A stretch of 64,000 nt of DNA, from positions 3,059,501 to 3,123,500 of the forward strand of contig NZ_CP122537.1 in assembly GCF_029853695.1 (NCBI RefSeq), read 5' to 3'. Made by a program: the position numbers and the translations under genes. The notes beneath the pieces are model-generated. The model made no database searches. It saw only the letters and a list, made by a program, of their open reading frames with translations, and was not told the DNA's origin. Positions 39,865 to 49,211 of the stretch are shown one piece after another (the stretch's first letter is position 1; each line of letters begins with the position of its first letter). The DNA is from Jannaschia sp. GRR-S6-38 (GTDB taxonomy: Bacteria; Pseudomonadota; Alphaproteobacteria; Rhodobacterales; Rhodobacteraceae).

Positions 39865-40296
39865 ATGCGGCGCATGCATTTCTACGTCATGGGGTTCATC
39901 GCCCTGCTTTACGGCCTGCTGGGCATGGCCGAATACGTGATGATCTCCTACGGGCTGATCGACGGCTGGCTGGAGATGTATCCCGCCGACCAGATCGCGT
40001 TCCTGACGACGCTGCCCGACTGGGTCCACGGCCTCTGGGGTCTGCACGCGACGCTGGCGCTGATCGGGGCGCTGAGCCTGCTGGCGCATCTGCGGGCCGC
40101 GGTCTGGATGCTGGCCTTCGCGTTCCTGTCGCTGGTCGTGCTCTGCGCCTGGATGGTCTTCGTGGCCGAGCCGAGCGTCATCGCGCTGGTGGGCGGGGGC
40201 TGGCTGCCCTGGGTGTCGATCGGTCTGGTGCTGCTCTTGTCCTTCCTGATCTATCTCTACGCCCGGCAGGAGAAGCAGACCGGCGAGGTTCTCTGA
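39865..40296 (+). CDS. Four-helix membrane protein, function unknown
   Basis: This is a 143-residue predicted inner-membrane protein with four hydrophobic helices (about 5-27, 55-78, 80-103, 110-133). A polar loop after helix 1 reads LIDGWLEMYPADQIAFLTTLPDWVHG. It resembles unnamed membrane proteins of Alphaproteobacteria and I cannot assign a function. A GAGGGAGC site precedes the ATG. It lies between the RTX gene and an iron-type ABC ATPase on the same strand. Confidence 0.75.
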   Translation: MRRMHFYVMGFIALLYGLLGMAEYVMISYGLIDGWLEMYPADQIAFLTTLPDWVHGLWGLHATLALIGALSLLAHLRAAVWMLAFAFLSLVVLCAWMVFVAEPSVIALVGGGWLPWVSIGLVLLLSFLIYLYARQEKQTGEVL

Positions 40297-40363
40297 CCGG
40301 GTGGACCCCCGGTCGCGCGGCTGCTAACCGATCCCGACTGTAACACTCGGATATTCGCCGCGC

Positions 40364-41449
40364 ATGATCCCACGGCTTAAGGCAGAGGGGCTGACCCGCA
40401 TTTTGGGCGGCCGCCGCGTGGTCGACGGGATCGATCTGTCGGTCGCGGCGGGGCAGGTGACCTGCCTTCTGGGCCCGTCGGGCTGCGGCAAGTCGACGAC
40501 GCTGCGGATCATCGCGGGCGTCGACCGGCAGGATGCGGGGACCGTCACGCTGAACGGCAAGGTCGTGGCGGACGATCACGTCCATATCCCGCCCGAGGAT
40601 CGCGGCGTCGGCCTGATGTTTCAGGATTTCGCGCTGTTCCCGCATCTGACGGTGGCGCAGAATATCGGCTTCGGGCTGCGGCGCGACGGCGTCTCGGACG
40701 CGCGGGTGGAGGAGCTTCTGATCCGCGTCGACCTCGCGGGCTACGGGCGCAAGCATCCCCACGAGCTCTCGGGCGGCGAGCAGCAGCGGGTGGCCCTGGC
40801 GCGGGCCCTGGCGCCGCGTCCGGGGATCATGCTGATGGACGAGCCCTTCTCGGGTCTCGACAACCGGTTGCGCGACGGCATCCGCGACGCGACGCTGAAC
40901 GTTCTGAAGGAGGAGGGGACGGCCGTCCTTCTGGTCACGCACGAGCCCGACGAGGCGATGCGAATGGCCGACGAGATCGCGCTGATGCGCGACGGGCGGA
41001 TCGTGCAGCGCGCGGCGCCTTACAACATCTACAACGCGCCGGTGGACCGCGAGGCCGCGGCCTTCTTCAGCGATATCAACACGCTGTCGGCCGAAGTGAA
41101 CGGCGCGCTCACGCATACGCCCTTCGGGCAGTTCCTGGCCCCCGGCCATGCCGACGGCACGATGGTCGACATCGTCTTCCGCCCGCAGCATGTCCGCCTG
41201 GATTTCGACCGCAACGGGCGCGGGCCGAGCCCGACCGAGACCGAGGGCACGCCGGCGCGCGGCACGGTCGAGCGGGCGCGGTTCATGGGCAAGGAGAGCC
41301 TGGTCGAGTTCGTGATGGATGACGGCCGGACGCGGGTGACGGCGACGGTGCCGGCCGTCTTCCTGCCGCGGGCCGGGACGGTCATGTGGCTGTCGATCCG
41401 CCGCGACCGCTGCTTCGTGTTCCGGCAGCCCGAGAAAGCCCACGCCTGA
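40364..41449 (+). CDS. ABC transporter ATPase, ferric-iron/polyamine type (FbpC-like)
   Basis: This is a 361-residue import ATPase. Walker A is LLGPSGCGKSTTLRIIAG, the signature LSGGEQQRVALARALAP, and Walker B IMLMDEPFSGLD, followed by LLVTHEPDEAMRMADEI. The C-terminal regulatory part (about 240-361) carries a TOBE-like fold (VDIVFRPQHVRLDF, ARFMGKESLVEFVM). The closest family is that of Fe(3+) importers (FbpC/FutC). No permease or binding protein is adjacent. The iron-binding protein at 21-22 kb is a candidate partner, but that link is inference. Confidence 0.85.
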   Translation: MIPRLKAEGLTRILGGRRVVDGIDLSVAAGQVTCLLGPSGCGKSTTLRIIAGVDRQDAGTVTLNGKVVADDHVHIPPEDRGVGLMFQDFALFPHLTVAQNIGFGLRRDGVSDARVEELLIRVDLAGYGRKHPHELSGGEQQRVALARALAPRPGIMLMDEPFSGLDNRLRDGIRDATLNVLKEEGTAVLLVTHEPDEAMRMADEIALMRDGRIVQRAAPYNIYNAPVDREAAAFFSDINTLSAEVNGALTHTPFGQFLAPGHADGTMVDIVFRPQHVRLDFDRNGRGPSPTETEGTPARGTVERARFMGKESLVEFVMDDGRTRVTATVPAVFLPRAGTVMWLSIRRDRCFVFRQPEKAHA

Positions 41450-41520
41450 ACGCCGACGGCCGCCCCGGGGCTGGGGCGGCGGTCACGTCGGGCGATCGGT
41501 CGGTCGGGCGGTGCCGCGGG

Positions 41521-42087
41521 TCAGCGACCCCAGCTGCGCACCTGGCCGCAATCGACATGGGTGAAGTTCGAGCCGGAATATTTTCCGACCCCGCCCGCGC
41601 CGCAGCTGGCCGCGGCGCGTGCCACCTGGCTGACCGAGCGGGAGCTGAGCCGCAGATCGGCGGCCTGACCCTTGAGGTGCAGCGAGTTGCGCGCCACCCC
41701 GCCCGACCGGCTGCGCAGAGCCGCGTTCGTCGCCGGCGAGCGATAGCCCGACAGCAGCAGGAACGGCTCGCGCGCGTCGACGAGGTTGTGGGTCGCGGCG
41801 ATGATGTCGAGCGTGCGATTGTCGATCGGCTTGACCTCGTTGCGACGCCAGTCGCGGAAGAAGAAGCTGATCTCGTTCATCGCGTCGCGGATATACTCGC
41901 CCTCGATCCAGTAGATCGTGTTCATGCTCTCGCCGGTGCGGGCGTTGTGCATGCTGAGCCGGCGGACGTCGCCGGCGCCGCGCAGGAACCCGACCGCGTT
42001 GGCGTAGGTCGGTGCCGCCGTGACCGCCGTCGCGGCGAACGCACCGAGGAGTCCACGCCGCGTCAGAGCGGGCGCACGCGCCTTCAT
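41521..42087 (-). CDS. DUF882 peptidoglycan endopeptidase (MepK/YcbK-like), Tat-exported
   Basis: This is a 188-residue predicted periplasmic metallopeptidase. The N-terminus has a twin-arginine signal (ALTRRGLLGAFAATAVTAAPTYANA). The catalytic domain (M15-like, DUF882) shows SGYRSPATNAALRSRS, NSLHLKGQAADLRL (His and Asp metal ligands) and FTHVDCGQVRSWGR with the final His. E. coli MepK cleaves L,D-crosslinks of peptidoglycan. It is divergent from an L,D-transpeptidase that makes such links. I chose ATG 42087; an upstream start would put 58 polar residues before the Tat signal. Confidence 0.87.
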   Translation of the reverse strand: MKARAPALTRRGLLGAFAATAVTAAPTYANAVGFLRGAGDVRRLSMHNARTGESMNTIYWIEGEYIRDAMNEISFFFRDWRRNEVKPIDNRTLDIIAATHNLVDAREPFLLLSGYRSPATNAALRSRSGGVARNSLHLKGQAADLRLSSRSVSQVARAAASCGAGGVGKYSGSNFTHVDCGQVRSWGR

Positions 42088-42371
42088 TTCGTGATGTACC
42101 ACTGTTGCCCCATTCGTCTTGGACCGTCTTCGCGGCCTCAGGTGTCTCATCCCCATGTGACGGTCCTCATGTGGCATAAGTTTGGCGATTCCCCGATCCG
42201 GGTTGCCGGGCGGTGCACGATTTGGCGGGTTTCCGCCAATCGGACGATTTTCGGAAACCAATCTCCGACCTGTTGCAGGCCTGCCTAAAGCGCGAGGATT
42301 GGGAAAAGGTGAATGGACTTGAGGGACTTCTGCGATAGCGTCTTGCGGCGACCGACATGAAGGACCGCATC

Positions 42372-43943
42372 ATGATCCTCAGACCGACCGCCGCGGTGCT
42401 GGCGCTGCTGCTGGCCACCGCGCCCGCCTTCGCGAAACCGCTGGTCACGCCCTTCAAGCAGGCGGTGGCCCAGGCCGCCGCGGAAGACGAATCGATCGCC
42501 GCCTTCTATCGCGCCCGCGATTTCGCCCCGATCTGGATGGGCGAGGGGGCCGAGCATCGGCGCGCGGCCTTCCTCTGGGCGTTAGACGCCGCTCATGATC
42601 ACGGGCTGCCCGAGGGCCGCTATGACGCCGCGACGATCCGCGCCGAATTCGCCGCCGCAGCCACCGGGTCCGAGCGCGGCCTGCTGGAAGTCGAGATGAC
42701 GCGGCGCTTCCTGCGCTATGCCCAGGACGTGAGCTCGGGCGTGCTGGACCCGCGCCAGGTGGATCGTGGGATCGTGGTCGATCTGCCGCGTCGCGACTGG
42801 CTGGAGCAGATCACCGCCTTCACCGAGGGCGACCCTTACGCCTTCGTGCAGGGCCTCTGGCCGACATCACCCGCCTATACCCGCCTCCTGCGCGAGAAGC
42901 TGCGGCTGGAGGAGGCGCGCGCCGCGGGCGGCTGGGGCGACGCGGTGCCGGGCGGCGGGCTCGAACCCGGCGACCAGGGCGAGGCGGTCATCGCGCTGCG
43001 CAACCGGCTGATCCGCATGGGCTATCTGCGTCGCTCGGCCGTGGCTGTCTACGACGCCGAGATGGAGGCCGCCGTGCGCGCCTTCCAGATCGATCACGGG
43101 CTCAGCCCCGACGGCCAAGCAGGCGCGGCCACGCTGGCCGCGGTGAACGTGCCGCTGGCCGACCGGATGGGCCAGATCCTCGTCGGGCTCGAGCGCCAGC
43201 GCTGGATGAACAAGGAACTGGAGCCGCGCCACATCCTGGTGAACCTGGCCGAGCAACACGCCTATGTCGTCGATGACGGCAAGGTCACCTTCGACACCGT
43301 CGTCGTGGTCGGTGCCGACACGCCCGACCGCCGCACGCCCGAGTTCAGCGACACGATGACCCATATGGTCATCAATCCCACCTGGAACGTCCCGCGCTCG
43401 ATCACCGTCAACGAATACCTGCCCGTCCTGCGCCGGGGCGGGGCGCGGCACCTGCAGGTCTATGGCCGCAACGGCCCGGTGAACCGCGCGCTGATCGATT
43501 TCAGCCGCTACAACGCGTCGAACTTCCCCTTCAGCCTGAAGCAGCCGCCGGGGCCGAAGAACGCGCTGGGGCGGGTGAAGTTCATGTTCCCGAACCGCTA
43601 CAACATCTACCTGCACGACACGCCGTCGCGCAGCCTCTTCGCGCGCGACCTGCGGACCTTCAGCCATGGCTGCGTCCGCGTGGCCCGCCCCCTCGAGCTG
43701 GCCTATCACCTGCTCGCGCCGCAGACCGCCGACCCCGTGGGCGACTTCAGCGCCGTCCTGAATGCCGGGCGCGAGCGGCGGGTGAACCTGGAGCAGCCGA
43801 TCGGCGTGCATCTCGTCTACTGGTCGGCCTGGGTGACGCCCACCGGGCGCGTGAATTATCGCGGCGATCCCTATGGCCGCGACGCACGCGTGCTCGACGC
43901 GCTTCGCGCTGCCGGGGTGGAACTGGACGCGGAGCGGAGTTAA
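42372..43943 (+). CDS. L,D-transpeptidase (YcbB/LdtD type)
   Basis: This is a 523-residue exported enzyme that forms 3-3 crosslinks in peptidoglycan. It has a Sec signal peptide ([20 protein letters not shown]), an N-terminal scaffold region and a peptidoglycan-binding domain (about 198-260, [17 protein letters not shown]). The YkuD domain (about 288-445) has [18 protein letters not shown] and the catalytic FSHGCVRV (Cys434 in SHGC). I chose ATG 42372 because AAGGA lies seven bases upstream; the ATG at 42357 would add only five residues. It is divergent from the MepK-like gene. Confidence 0.9.
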   Translation: MILRPTAAVLALLLATAPAFAKPLVTPFKQAVAQAAAEDESIAAFYRARDFAPIWMGEGAEHRRAAFLWALDAAHDHGLPEGRYDAATIRAEFAAAATGSERGLLEVEMTRRFLRYAQDVSSGVLDPRQVDRGIVVDLPRRDWLEQITAFTEGDPYAFVQGLWPTSPAYTRLLREKLRLEEARAAGGWGDAVPGGGLEPGDQGEAVIALRNRLIRMGYLRRSAVAVYDAEMEAAVRAFQIDHGLSPDGQAGAATLAAVNVPLADRMGQILVGLERQRWMNKELEPRHILVNLAEQHAYVVDDGKVTFDTVVVVGADTPDRRTPEFSDTMTHMVINPTWNVPRSITVNEYLPVLRRGGARHLQVYGRNGPVNRALIDFSRYNASNFPFSLKQPPGPKNALGRVKFMFPNRYNIYLHDTPSRSLFARDLRTFSHGCVRVARPLELAYHLLAPQTADPVGDFSAVLNAGRERRVNLEQPIGVHLVYWSAWVTPTGRVNYRGDPYGRDARVLDALRAAGVELDAERS

Positions 43944-43981
43944 GTCGCCCCCGGAGGCAGCCGCGCCCCGGAGGAGCCCAG

Positions 43982-45079
43982 ATGTTCACGCTTCAGCAGA
44001 TCGCCGAGACGCTCGGCCGTCCCGTCGAGGGCGATGGCACGCTCCGCTTCGCGCGCGCCGCCGAGCCGGACGCGGCCGGGCCCGACGACCTGGCGCTGGC
44101 GATGTCGCCCGCCTATGGCGACGCGCTGCGCGCGGGCCAGGCGCGGGCGGCGATCCTGTGGGATGGCGCCGACTGGAAGGGCTTCGGGCTGAAGGGCGCG
44201 GTGCTCGTGCCGCGGGCGCGGCTGGCCATGGCCAGCATCACGGCGGCCCTCGATCCCGGGCCGCGCCTGCCGGAGGGCGTCCACCCCAGTGCGGTCGTCG
44301 ATGCCAGCGCCGCGCTGGGCCCGGGCGCGCGGATCGGGCCCTTCGTGACGATCGGGGCCGATGTGCGCATCGGTGCGAATGCCCGGATCGGGGCGGGATG
44401 CGCCATCGGCGACGGCGTTGTCATCGGCGATGATGCGCTGCTGCAGCCCCGCGTGGTGCTGTGCGAGCGCGTCGTGATCGGCGACCGGTTCATCGCGCAG
44501 CCCGGCGTCGTGATCGGCGGCGACGGGTTCAGCTTCGTCACCCCCGAGGAGTCGGGCGTCGAGCGGGCTCGGAAGACCTTGGGCGATCAGGGTGATATCC
44601 GCGAACAGGCTTGGACACGGATCCATTCGCTGGGCGCGGTCCGCATCGGCGACGATGTCGAGATCGGGGCGAATACCACCATCGACCGCGGCACCGTGGC
44701 CGACACCGTGATCGGGCGGGGCACCAAGATCGATAACCTCGTGATGATCGGACACAACAACGTCGTGGGCGAGGACTGCCTGTTCTGCTCGATGGTCGGG
44801 GTGGCCGGCGGCTGCACCATCGGCGACCGCGTCGTGCTGGCCGGGAAGGTGGGCGTCAACGACAACATCACGGTCGGGAATGACGTGGTGGCCGGCGGCG
44901 GCACCAAGATCTTCACCCGCGTCGCGGCAGGCGAGGTGATCCTGGGCTACCCGGCCACGAAGATGGACACCAACATGGCGATGTACCGCGCGCTGCGCCG
45001 CCTGCCGCGCCTGTCGGAGCAGGTGGCCGAGTTGCGCAAGACCGTGGCCGGTCTGGTGCCGGGCAAGCGCGATGAGTGA
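43982..45079 (+). CDS. lpxD: UDP-3-O-acylglucosamine N-acyltransferase
   Basis: LpxD transfers a 3-hydroxyacyl chain from acyl carrier protein to UDP-3-O-acyl-glucosamine, the third step of lipid A synthesis. The 365-residue protein has the N-terminal uridine-binding domain ([21 protein letters not shown]) and a left-handed hexapeptide-repeat helix ([20 protein letters not shown] onward). The acyl-binding GGDGFSF and catalytic-site region [12 protein letters not shown] are present. GGAGGAG lies six bases before the ATG. It overlaps the next gene by 8 bp and is not surrounded by fabZ-lpxA-lpxB as in many genomes. Confidence 0.93.
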   Translation: MFTLQQIAETLGRPVEGDGTLRFARAAEPDAAGPDDLALAMSPAYGDALRAGQARAAILWDGADWKGFGLKGAVLVPRARLAMASITAALDPGPRLPEGVHPSAVVDASAALGPGARIGPFVTIGADVRIGANARIGAGCAIGDGVVIGDDALLQPRVVLCERVVIGDRFIAQPGVVIGGDGFSFVTPEESGVERARKTLGDQGDIREQAWTRIHSLGAVRIGDDVEIGANTTIDRGTVADTVIGRGTKIDNLVMIGHNNVVGEDCLFCSMVGVAGGCTIGDRVVLAGKVGVNDNITVGNDVVAGGGTKIFTRVAAGEVILGYPATKMDTNMAMYRALRRLPRLSEQVAELRKTVAGLVPGKRDE

Positions 45080-45338
45080 CGACACCCGCGCACGCGTTCA
45101 CGCGATCCTGGCCGAGCAGGCGATGATCGACCCAGCCGACGTCACCGACGACCAGAGCCTCGGCGAGATCGGCATCGACTCGATGGGCGTGGTCGAGGCG
45201 ATCTTCGCGATCGAGGAGGCGTTCGACATCCGCGTGCCCTTCAACGCGAACGCGCCCGAGGCCTCGGGCTTCGACATCTCGTCAGTGGGGGCGGTGGTCG
45301 ATGCCGTGGCGCGGCTGAGGGCCGAGCAGGCCGGATGA
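45072..45338 (+). CDS. Acyl carrier protein (specialised, not acpP)
   Basis: This is an 88-residue carrier protein. The phosphopantetheine attachment Ser37 lies in [19 protein letters not shown], the signature of the family (DSM here rather than the DSL usual for housekeeping AcpP). The C-terminal half includes [16 protein letters not shown]. The gene overlaps lpxD by 8 bp and the following ketosynthase by 4 bp (ATGA), so the three are translationally coupled. I infer that it carries a dedicated acyl chain for a lipid A-related or other envelope lipid. Confidence 0.87.
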   Translation: MSDDTRARVHAILAEQAMIDPADVTDDQSLGEIGIDSMGVVEAIFAIEEAFDIRVPFNANAPEASGFDISSVGAVVDAVARLRAEQAG

Positions 45339-46543
45339 GGCGCGTCGTCGTGACCGGCGCGGGGACGGTCAACGCGCTGGGCCGCGACGTGCCCGCGACG
45401 CTGACGGCCATGCGGGACGGGCGCTCGGCCATCGGGGCGCTGGAGCTGCGCGATCTTGACCGGCTGGACATCCGCATCGGCGCGCAGGTGAAGGGCTTCG
45501 ACCCGGGCGCGCATTTCGACCGGGGCCAGCTGACGCTGTTCGACCGCTACACGCAATTCGCCGTGCTGGCCGCGCGCGAGGCGATGGCGCAGGCCGCGCC
45601 GGGCTTGAGCGAAGGGGACGCGCTGCGCGCCGGCGTGATCCTGGGCACCTCGGGCGGCGGGTTGCAGACCCAGGACGACAATTACCGCGCCGTCTACGAG
45701 GCCGGGAAGAACCGCGTCCATCCCTTCACCGTGCCGAAGCTGATGAACTCCGCCGCGGCCGCGCATCTGTCGATGGAATGGGGGCTGAAGGGGCCGTCCT
45801 TCACGGTCTCCTCGGCCTGCGCCTCGTCGAACCACGCCATCGCCCAGGCGGCGCTGGCGATCCGGGCGGGGCAGGCCGACGTGATGCTGACGGGCGGGGC
45901 CGAGGCGATGCTGTGTTTCGGCGGCGTGAAGGCCTGGGAGGGGCTGCGCGTCATGTCGCGCGATACCTGCCGGCCCTTCTGCGCCACGCGCTCAGGCATG
46001 GTGCAGGGCGAAGGCGCGGCGGTCTTTGTGTTGGAGGACTACGAGCGCGCCCGCGCGCGCGGGGCCGAGATCCTGGCGGAAATCGCGGGCGCGGCCATGT
46101 CGTCGGACGCCGCCGATATCGTGCAGCCCGCGCAGGACGGCGCGGCGCGGGCGATGGCGGGGGCGTTGCGCGACGCGGGCCTCGCCGCGGAGGATGTCGG
46201 ATACGTGAATGCCCACGGCACCGGGACGACGGCGAATGACCGGGTCGAGACGGCGGCCATCCGGGAGGTCTTCGGCCCCGCCGCCGACCGGCTGGCGGTC
46301 AGCTCGACCAAGGCGATGCACGGCCATTGCATCGGCGCGACCGGCGCGATCGAGCTTCTGGCCTGCCTGATGGCGCTGCGCGAGGGCGTGATCGCGCCGA
46401 CGGCGAACTGGCAGGCGGCGGACCCGGCTTGCGACCTCGATGTGGTCCCGAACACGGCGCGCCGGAGCCCGGTGCGGGCCTGCCTTTCCAACGCCTTCGC
46501 CTTCGGGGGCATGAACGCGGTGTTGGCGCTGAAAGCGGTCTGA
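45335..46543 (+). CDS. Beta-ketoacyl-ACP synthase II-like (FabF family)
   Basis: This is a 402-residue condensing enzyme that extends an acyl chain on ACP. The catalytic residues are in place: Cys162 in SSACASSNHA, His294 in NAHGTGTTAND, Lys326 in SSTKAMHG and His331 in GHCIGATGAIE. The dimer-interface SGGGLQTQDDNYRAV and GVKAWEGLRVMSRD stretches are FabF-like. It follows the ACP gene with an ATGA overlap. No ketoreductase or dehydratase is included, so those steps must be shared with the main fatty-acid system or this module makes a 3-oxo acyl product. Confidence 0.9.
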   Translation: MRRVVVTGAGTVNALGRDVPATLTAMRDGRSAIGALELRDLDRLDIRIGAQVKGFDPGAHFDRGQLTLFDRYTQFAVLAAREAMAQAAPGLSEGDALRAGVILGTSGGGLQTQDDNYRAVYEAGKNRVHPFTVPKLMNSAAAAHLSMEWGLKGPSFTVSSACASSNHAIAQAALAIRAGQADVMLTGGAEAMLCFGGVKAWEGLRVMSRDTCRPFCATRSGMVQGEGAAVFVLEDYERARARGAEILAEIAGAAMSSDAADIVQPAQDGAARAMAGALRDAGLAAEDVGYVNAHGTGTTANDRVETAAIREVFGPAADRLAVSSTKAMHGHCIGATGAIELLACLMALREGVIAPTANWQAADPACDLDVVPNTARRSPVRACLSNAFAFGGMNAVLALKAV

Positions 46544-46568
46544 CCGGCATTCGCCCTGCGGCACGCAA

Positions 46569-46591
46569 AAGGGCGCCCGCTGGGCGCCCTT
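46569..46591. terminator. Bidirectional hairpin terminator
   Basis: A perfect 10-bp stem AAGGGCGCCC (46569-46578) pairs with GGGCGCCCTT (46582-46591) around a 3-nt loop. It lies between two convergent genes (ketosynthase and IalB-like). On the minus strand a TTTT run follows, so it is best as terminator of the IalB-like gene and also serves the plus-strand operon. Confidence 0.8.
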
Positions 46592-46613
46592 CCTGTGAAA
46601 GTATCCCCGCGCG

Positions 46614-47273
46614 TCACTCGGGGTTGGCGACCTCGATGGCGGCGTAGCCCGCGGTGAAGCCCGAGAGCGACATGGTCAGCTGCGCCGGCTGATCGGGGGC
46701 CAGCGCCGGCACGACGACCAGCGTCGCGCTGGCGCCGCGCTTGAACGCCTCGATATCGGCGGCGTTGAAGCCCATGCGCGAGTAGCAGCCCTGCGCGTCG
46801 CAGAAGCTGAACGGGTAGCGGCGCGGCTGGCCGCCATCGACGCTGAGCTGGACCTGCGCGGTCAGCAGCGTCTGCAGCGGCGTCAGAACGGTCGCGCCCG
46901 CGACCAGCTCGTTGCCATCGGGCAGGTCGAAGAAGTTGATATCCGCGGTCGGGTTGCCGTTCTGATCCTCGAGCCGCTGGAACAGCTGGCAGGGATCGGT
47001 CTGGCCCTCGGGGGCGCGCAGGCAGCGGACCTCCCAGGCGCCGTGCTCCTCGCGGACATAGATCTCGGGGCCGGTGCCGCCGGCCGCGCCGACCGCCTCA
47101 CCGGTCGCCAGGCCACCGCCCGGCGCGGCCGGGGCCGGGGTCGGGGCGGGCTGTTCGGCGGCGGGCGCCTCGGCGGGGGCGCCCTCGTCCTGCGCGAGGG
47201 CGGGCATCGCGAGGGCGGCGGTCAGGGCGAAGATCGTCGCGAAACGGGTGGCGTTCGGTTGCAGGGCCATCAT
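46614..47273 (-). CDS. Invasion-associated locus B (IalB) family protein
   Basis: This is a 219-residue exported protein. A signal peptide (residues about 1-28, ending LAMPALAQ) is followed by a low-complexity Ala/Pro/Glu-rich linker (about 29-60). The IalB domain has AWEVRCLRAPEGQTDPCQLFQRL with its Cys pair, and later FSFCDAQGCYSRMGFNA with another Cys pair; such cysteines may form disulfides in the periplasm. IalB proteins are widespread in non-pathogenic Alphaproteobacteria despite the name and their role is unclear. Two consecutive ATG codons occur at the start. Confidence 0.88.
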   Translation of the reverse strand: MMALQPNATRFATIFALTAALAMPALAQDEGAPAEAPAAEQPAPTPAPAAPGGGLATGEAVGAAGGTGPEIYVREEHGAWEVRCLRAPEGQTDPCQLFQRLEDQNGNPTADINFFDLPDGNELVAGATVLTPLQTLLTAQVQLSVDGGQPRRYPFSFCDAQGCYSRMGFNAADIEAFKRGASATLVVVPALAPDQPAQLTMSLSGFTAGYAAIEVANPE

Positions 47274-47389
47274 GTCGGCATCACTCCTGTCGGTATGATT
47301 TGCGCCGCTCTAGCACGGCTGCGCGGCGGGGTGCAGGGGGCAGATGGCGGGATCCTGCGCGGGCCGGAGCGAGGCGGAGCCCCAACGCA

Positions 47390-47417
47390 GAAAAGGACCC
47401 GTGAGAAGGTCCTTTTC
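47390..47417 (+). terminator. Terminator-like hairpin in an intergenic spacer
   Basis: GAAAAGGACC (47390-47399) and GGTCCTTTTC (47408-47417) form a perfect 10-bp stem around an 8-nt loop. It is followed by the pyrimidine-rich CGTCTTCTTTCTCTCC. No protein gene ends upstream on the plus strand, so it would terminate a short non-coding transcript if it is a terminator. Confidence 0.5.
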
Positions 47418-47538
47418 CGTCTTCTTTCTCTCCCCGTCGGACTGGCCGACTTGATATGAGCGGGACCCTACGCAGGCCGCATCGAGCCGTCAACGCCCTT
47501 TTTTCCGGGCCCGGACCCACGGTCCGCGGCCGGAAAAG

Positions 47539-47566
47539 GGCCGCGCGACGGGAGCGTCGCGCGGCC
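47539..47566. terminator. 12-bp perfect hairpin in an intergenic spacer
   Basis: GGCCGCGCGACG (47539-47550) pairs with CGTCGCGCGGCC (47555-47566) around a GGAG loop. On the minus strand it is followed by CTTTTCC, so a minus-strand transcript could end here; no minus-strand protein gene lies upstream. Confidence 0.5.
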
Positions 47567-47666
47567 AGTCGACAGGGAGGGAAAGAACGGCTGCGCGTGA
47601 CGCGCCGCCGTGCGACCTGTTATGCCGTGCGGAGCATTAACACCGCGTAAACGGGACGGGGACGGC

Positions 47667-49211
47667 ATGGACGACACGACGGGGATCTTCATCGGGGGCG
47701 GCGGCCCCGATTACGGCACGCCGCAGCACCTGCGGCTGGACTATGCCAACCGCCACGGGCTGATCGCGGGCGCCACCGGAACCGGCAAGACGGTCACGTT
47801 GCAGATCCTCGCGCAGGGTTTCTCGGATGCGGGTGTGCCGGTCTTCCTGTCGGACGTGAAGGGCGACCTGTCGGGCATGGCGATGCCGGGCACGTCCGAG
47901 CACAAGCTCCATGCCCCCTTCATGGAGCGGGCCGGCAAGATCGGGCTGCACCTCGCCTATCGCGAGGCGCCGGTGACCTTCTGGGATCTTTACGGCGAGC
48001 AGGGCCATCCGGTCCGAACAACGATCAGCGAGATGGGGCCGCTTCTGCTGGCGCGGCTGATGGAGATGACCGACGCGCAGGAGGGCGTACTCAACATCGC
48101 CTTCCGCGTGGCCGACGAGCAGGGGCTGGCGCTGCTGGATCTCAAGGACCTGCAGTCGCTGCTGGTCTGGGTGGGCGAGAACCGCAAGGATCTGAGCCTG
48201 CGCTACGGCAACGTCTCGACCGCCAGCGTGGGCGCGATCCAGCGCAGCCTGCTGCAGCTCGAGGGGCAGGGCGGCGCGCAGCTCTTCGGGGAGCCGGCGC
48301 TGGAGCTGGCCGACCTGTTCCGCCACGATCCGGACGGCCGCGGGATGGTCAACATCCTCGCCGCCGACCGGCTGATGGGCTCGCCGCGCCTCTATGCGAC
48401 CTTCCTGCTGTGGCTGCTCTCGGAGCTCTTCGAGGAGCTGCCCGAGGTGGGCGACCCGGAGAAGCCGAAGCTCGTCTTCTTCTTCGACGAGGCGCATCTG
48501 CTCTTCGACGACGCTCCGAAGGCGCTGGTCGACAAGGTCGAGCAGGTCGCCCGGCTGATCCGCTCCAAGGGGGTGGGCGTCTATTTCGTGACGCAGAACC
48601 CCGAGGACATCCCCGAGGATATCCTGGGCCAGCTGGGCAACCGGGTGCAGCACGCGCTGCGCGCTTTCACCGCCAAGGACCGCACCGCGCTGCGCCAGGC
48701 GGCGCAGAATTACCGCGAGAACCCGCGCTTCGAGATCGAGGACGCGATTCGCGAGGTCGGGGTGGGCGAGGCCGTGACGTCGCTCCTGGAGCGGAAGGGC
48801 ATTCCCGGCGTGGCCGAGCGCACGCTGATCCGCCCGCCCGCCTCGCAGCTGGGCCCGATCACGCCCGGCGAACGGCGGCGCGTGCTGGGCGGCAGCGGCA
48901 TCGACGGCAAATACGAGGCGGAGGTGGACCGCGAGAGCGCGTTCGAGGTGCTGGCCGCGCGCGCCGAGACCGCCGCGAAGGAGGCCGAGGCCGCCGAGCG
49001 CGCCGAGGCGGAGGCCGAGACGGCGGAACGGGAATACCGCGCCGGGCGGCGCTACTCGGGCGAGCGGGTGGGGCGGTCCACCGCGCGCCGGTCGGGGCGG
49101 GGCGACAGCGTGGGCGAGGCCTTCGCCAAGTCCTTCGCGCGCTCGCTCGGCACGCGGGCGGGCCGGTCGCTGGTGCGCGGCGTGCTGGGCGGGCTGTTTC
49201 GCGGGCGATGA
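47667..49211 (+). CDS. HerA-like P-loop ATPase, DUF853 family
   Basis: This is a 514-residue predicted ATPase. Walker A is [16 protein letters not shown] (Lys41), Walker B is [17 protein letters not shown], and [30 protein letters not shown] is the sensor/arginine-finger region of the HerA/FtsK superfamily. The C-terminal part (about 420-514) is a charged Glu/Ala helix followed by an Arg/Ser/Gly-rich tail. DUF853 proteins are common in bacteria with no established role. It is not next to a nuclease. The stop overlaps the start of the GNAT gene (ATGA). Confidence 0.87.
   Translation: MDDTTGIFIGGGGPDYGTPQHLRLDYANRHGLIAGATGTGKTVTLQILAQGFSDAGVPVFLSDVKGDLSGMAMPGTSEHKLHAPFMERAGKIGLHLAYREAPVTFWDLYGEQGHPVRTTISEMGPLLLARLMEMTDAQEGVLNIAFRVADEQGLALLDLKDLQSLLVWVGENRKDLSLRYGNVSTASVGAIQRSLLQLEGQGGAQLFGEPALELADLFRHDPDGRGMVNILAADRLMGSPRLYATFLLWLLSELFEELPEVGDPEKPKLVFFFDEAHLLFDDAPKALVDKVEQVARLIRSKGVGVYFVTQNPEDIPEDILGQLGNRVQHALRAFTAKDRTALRQAAQNYRENPRFEIEDAIREVGVGEAVTSLLERKGIPGVAERTLIRPPASQLGPITPGERRRVLGGSGIDGKYEAEVDRESAFEVLAARAETAAKEAEAAERAEAEAETAEREYRAGRRYSGERVGRSTARRSGRGDSVGEAFAKSFARSLGTRAGRSLVRGVLGGLFRGR

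Larger units (their letters stand above)
47274..47666. other. 393-bp divergent intergenic region, hairpin-rich
   Basis: The spacer between the divergent IalB-like and HerA-like genes has no supported gene. It holds several strong inverted repeats: 47390-47417, 47539-47566, the short GGACC-CAC-GGTCC, and an imperfect pair CCCTTTTTTCCGG/CCGGAAAAGGG that encloses it. Both gene starts would need promoters here. The number and strength of stems suggest a structured RNA or terminators of short transcripts. Confidence 0.65.
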
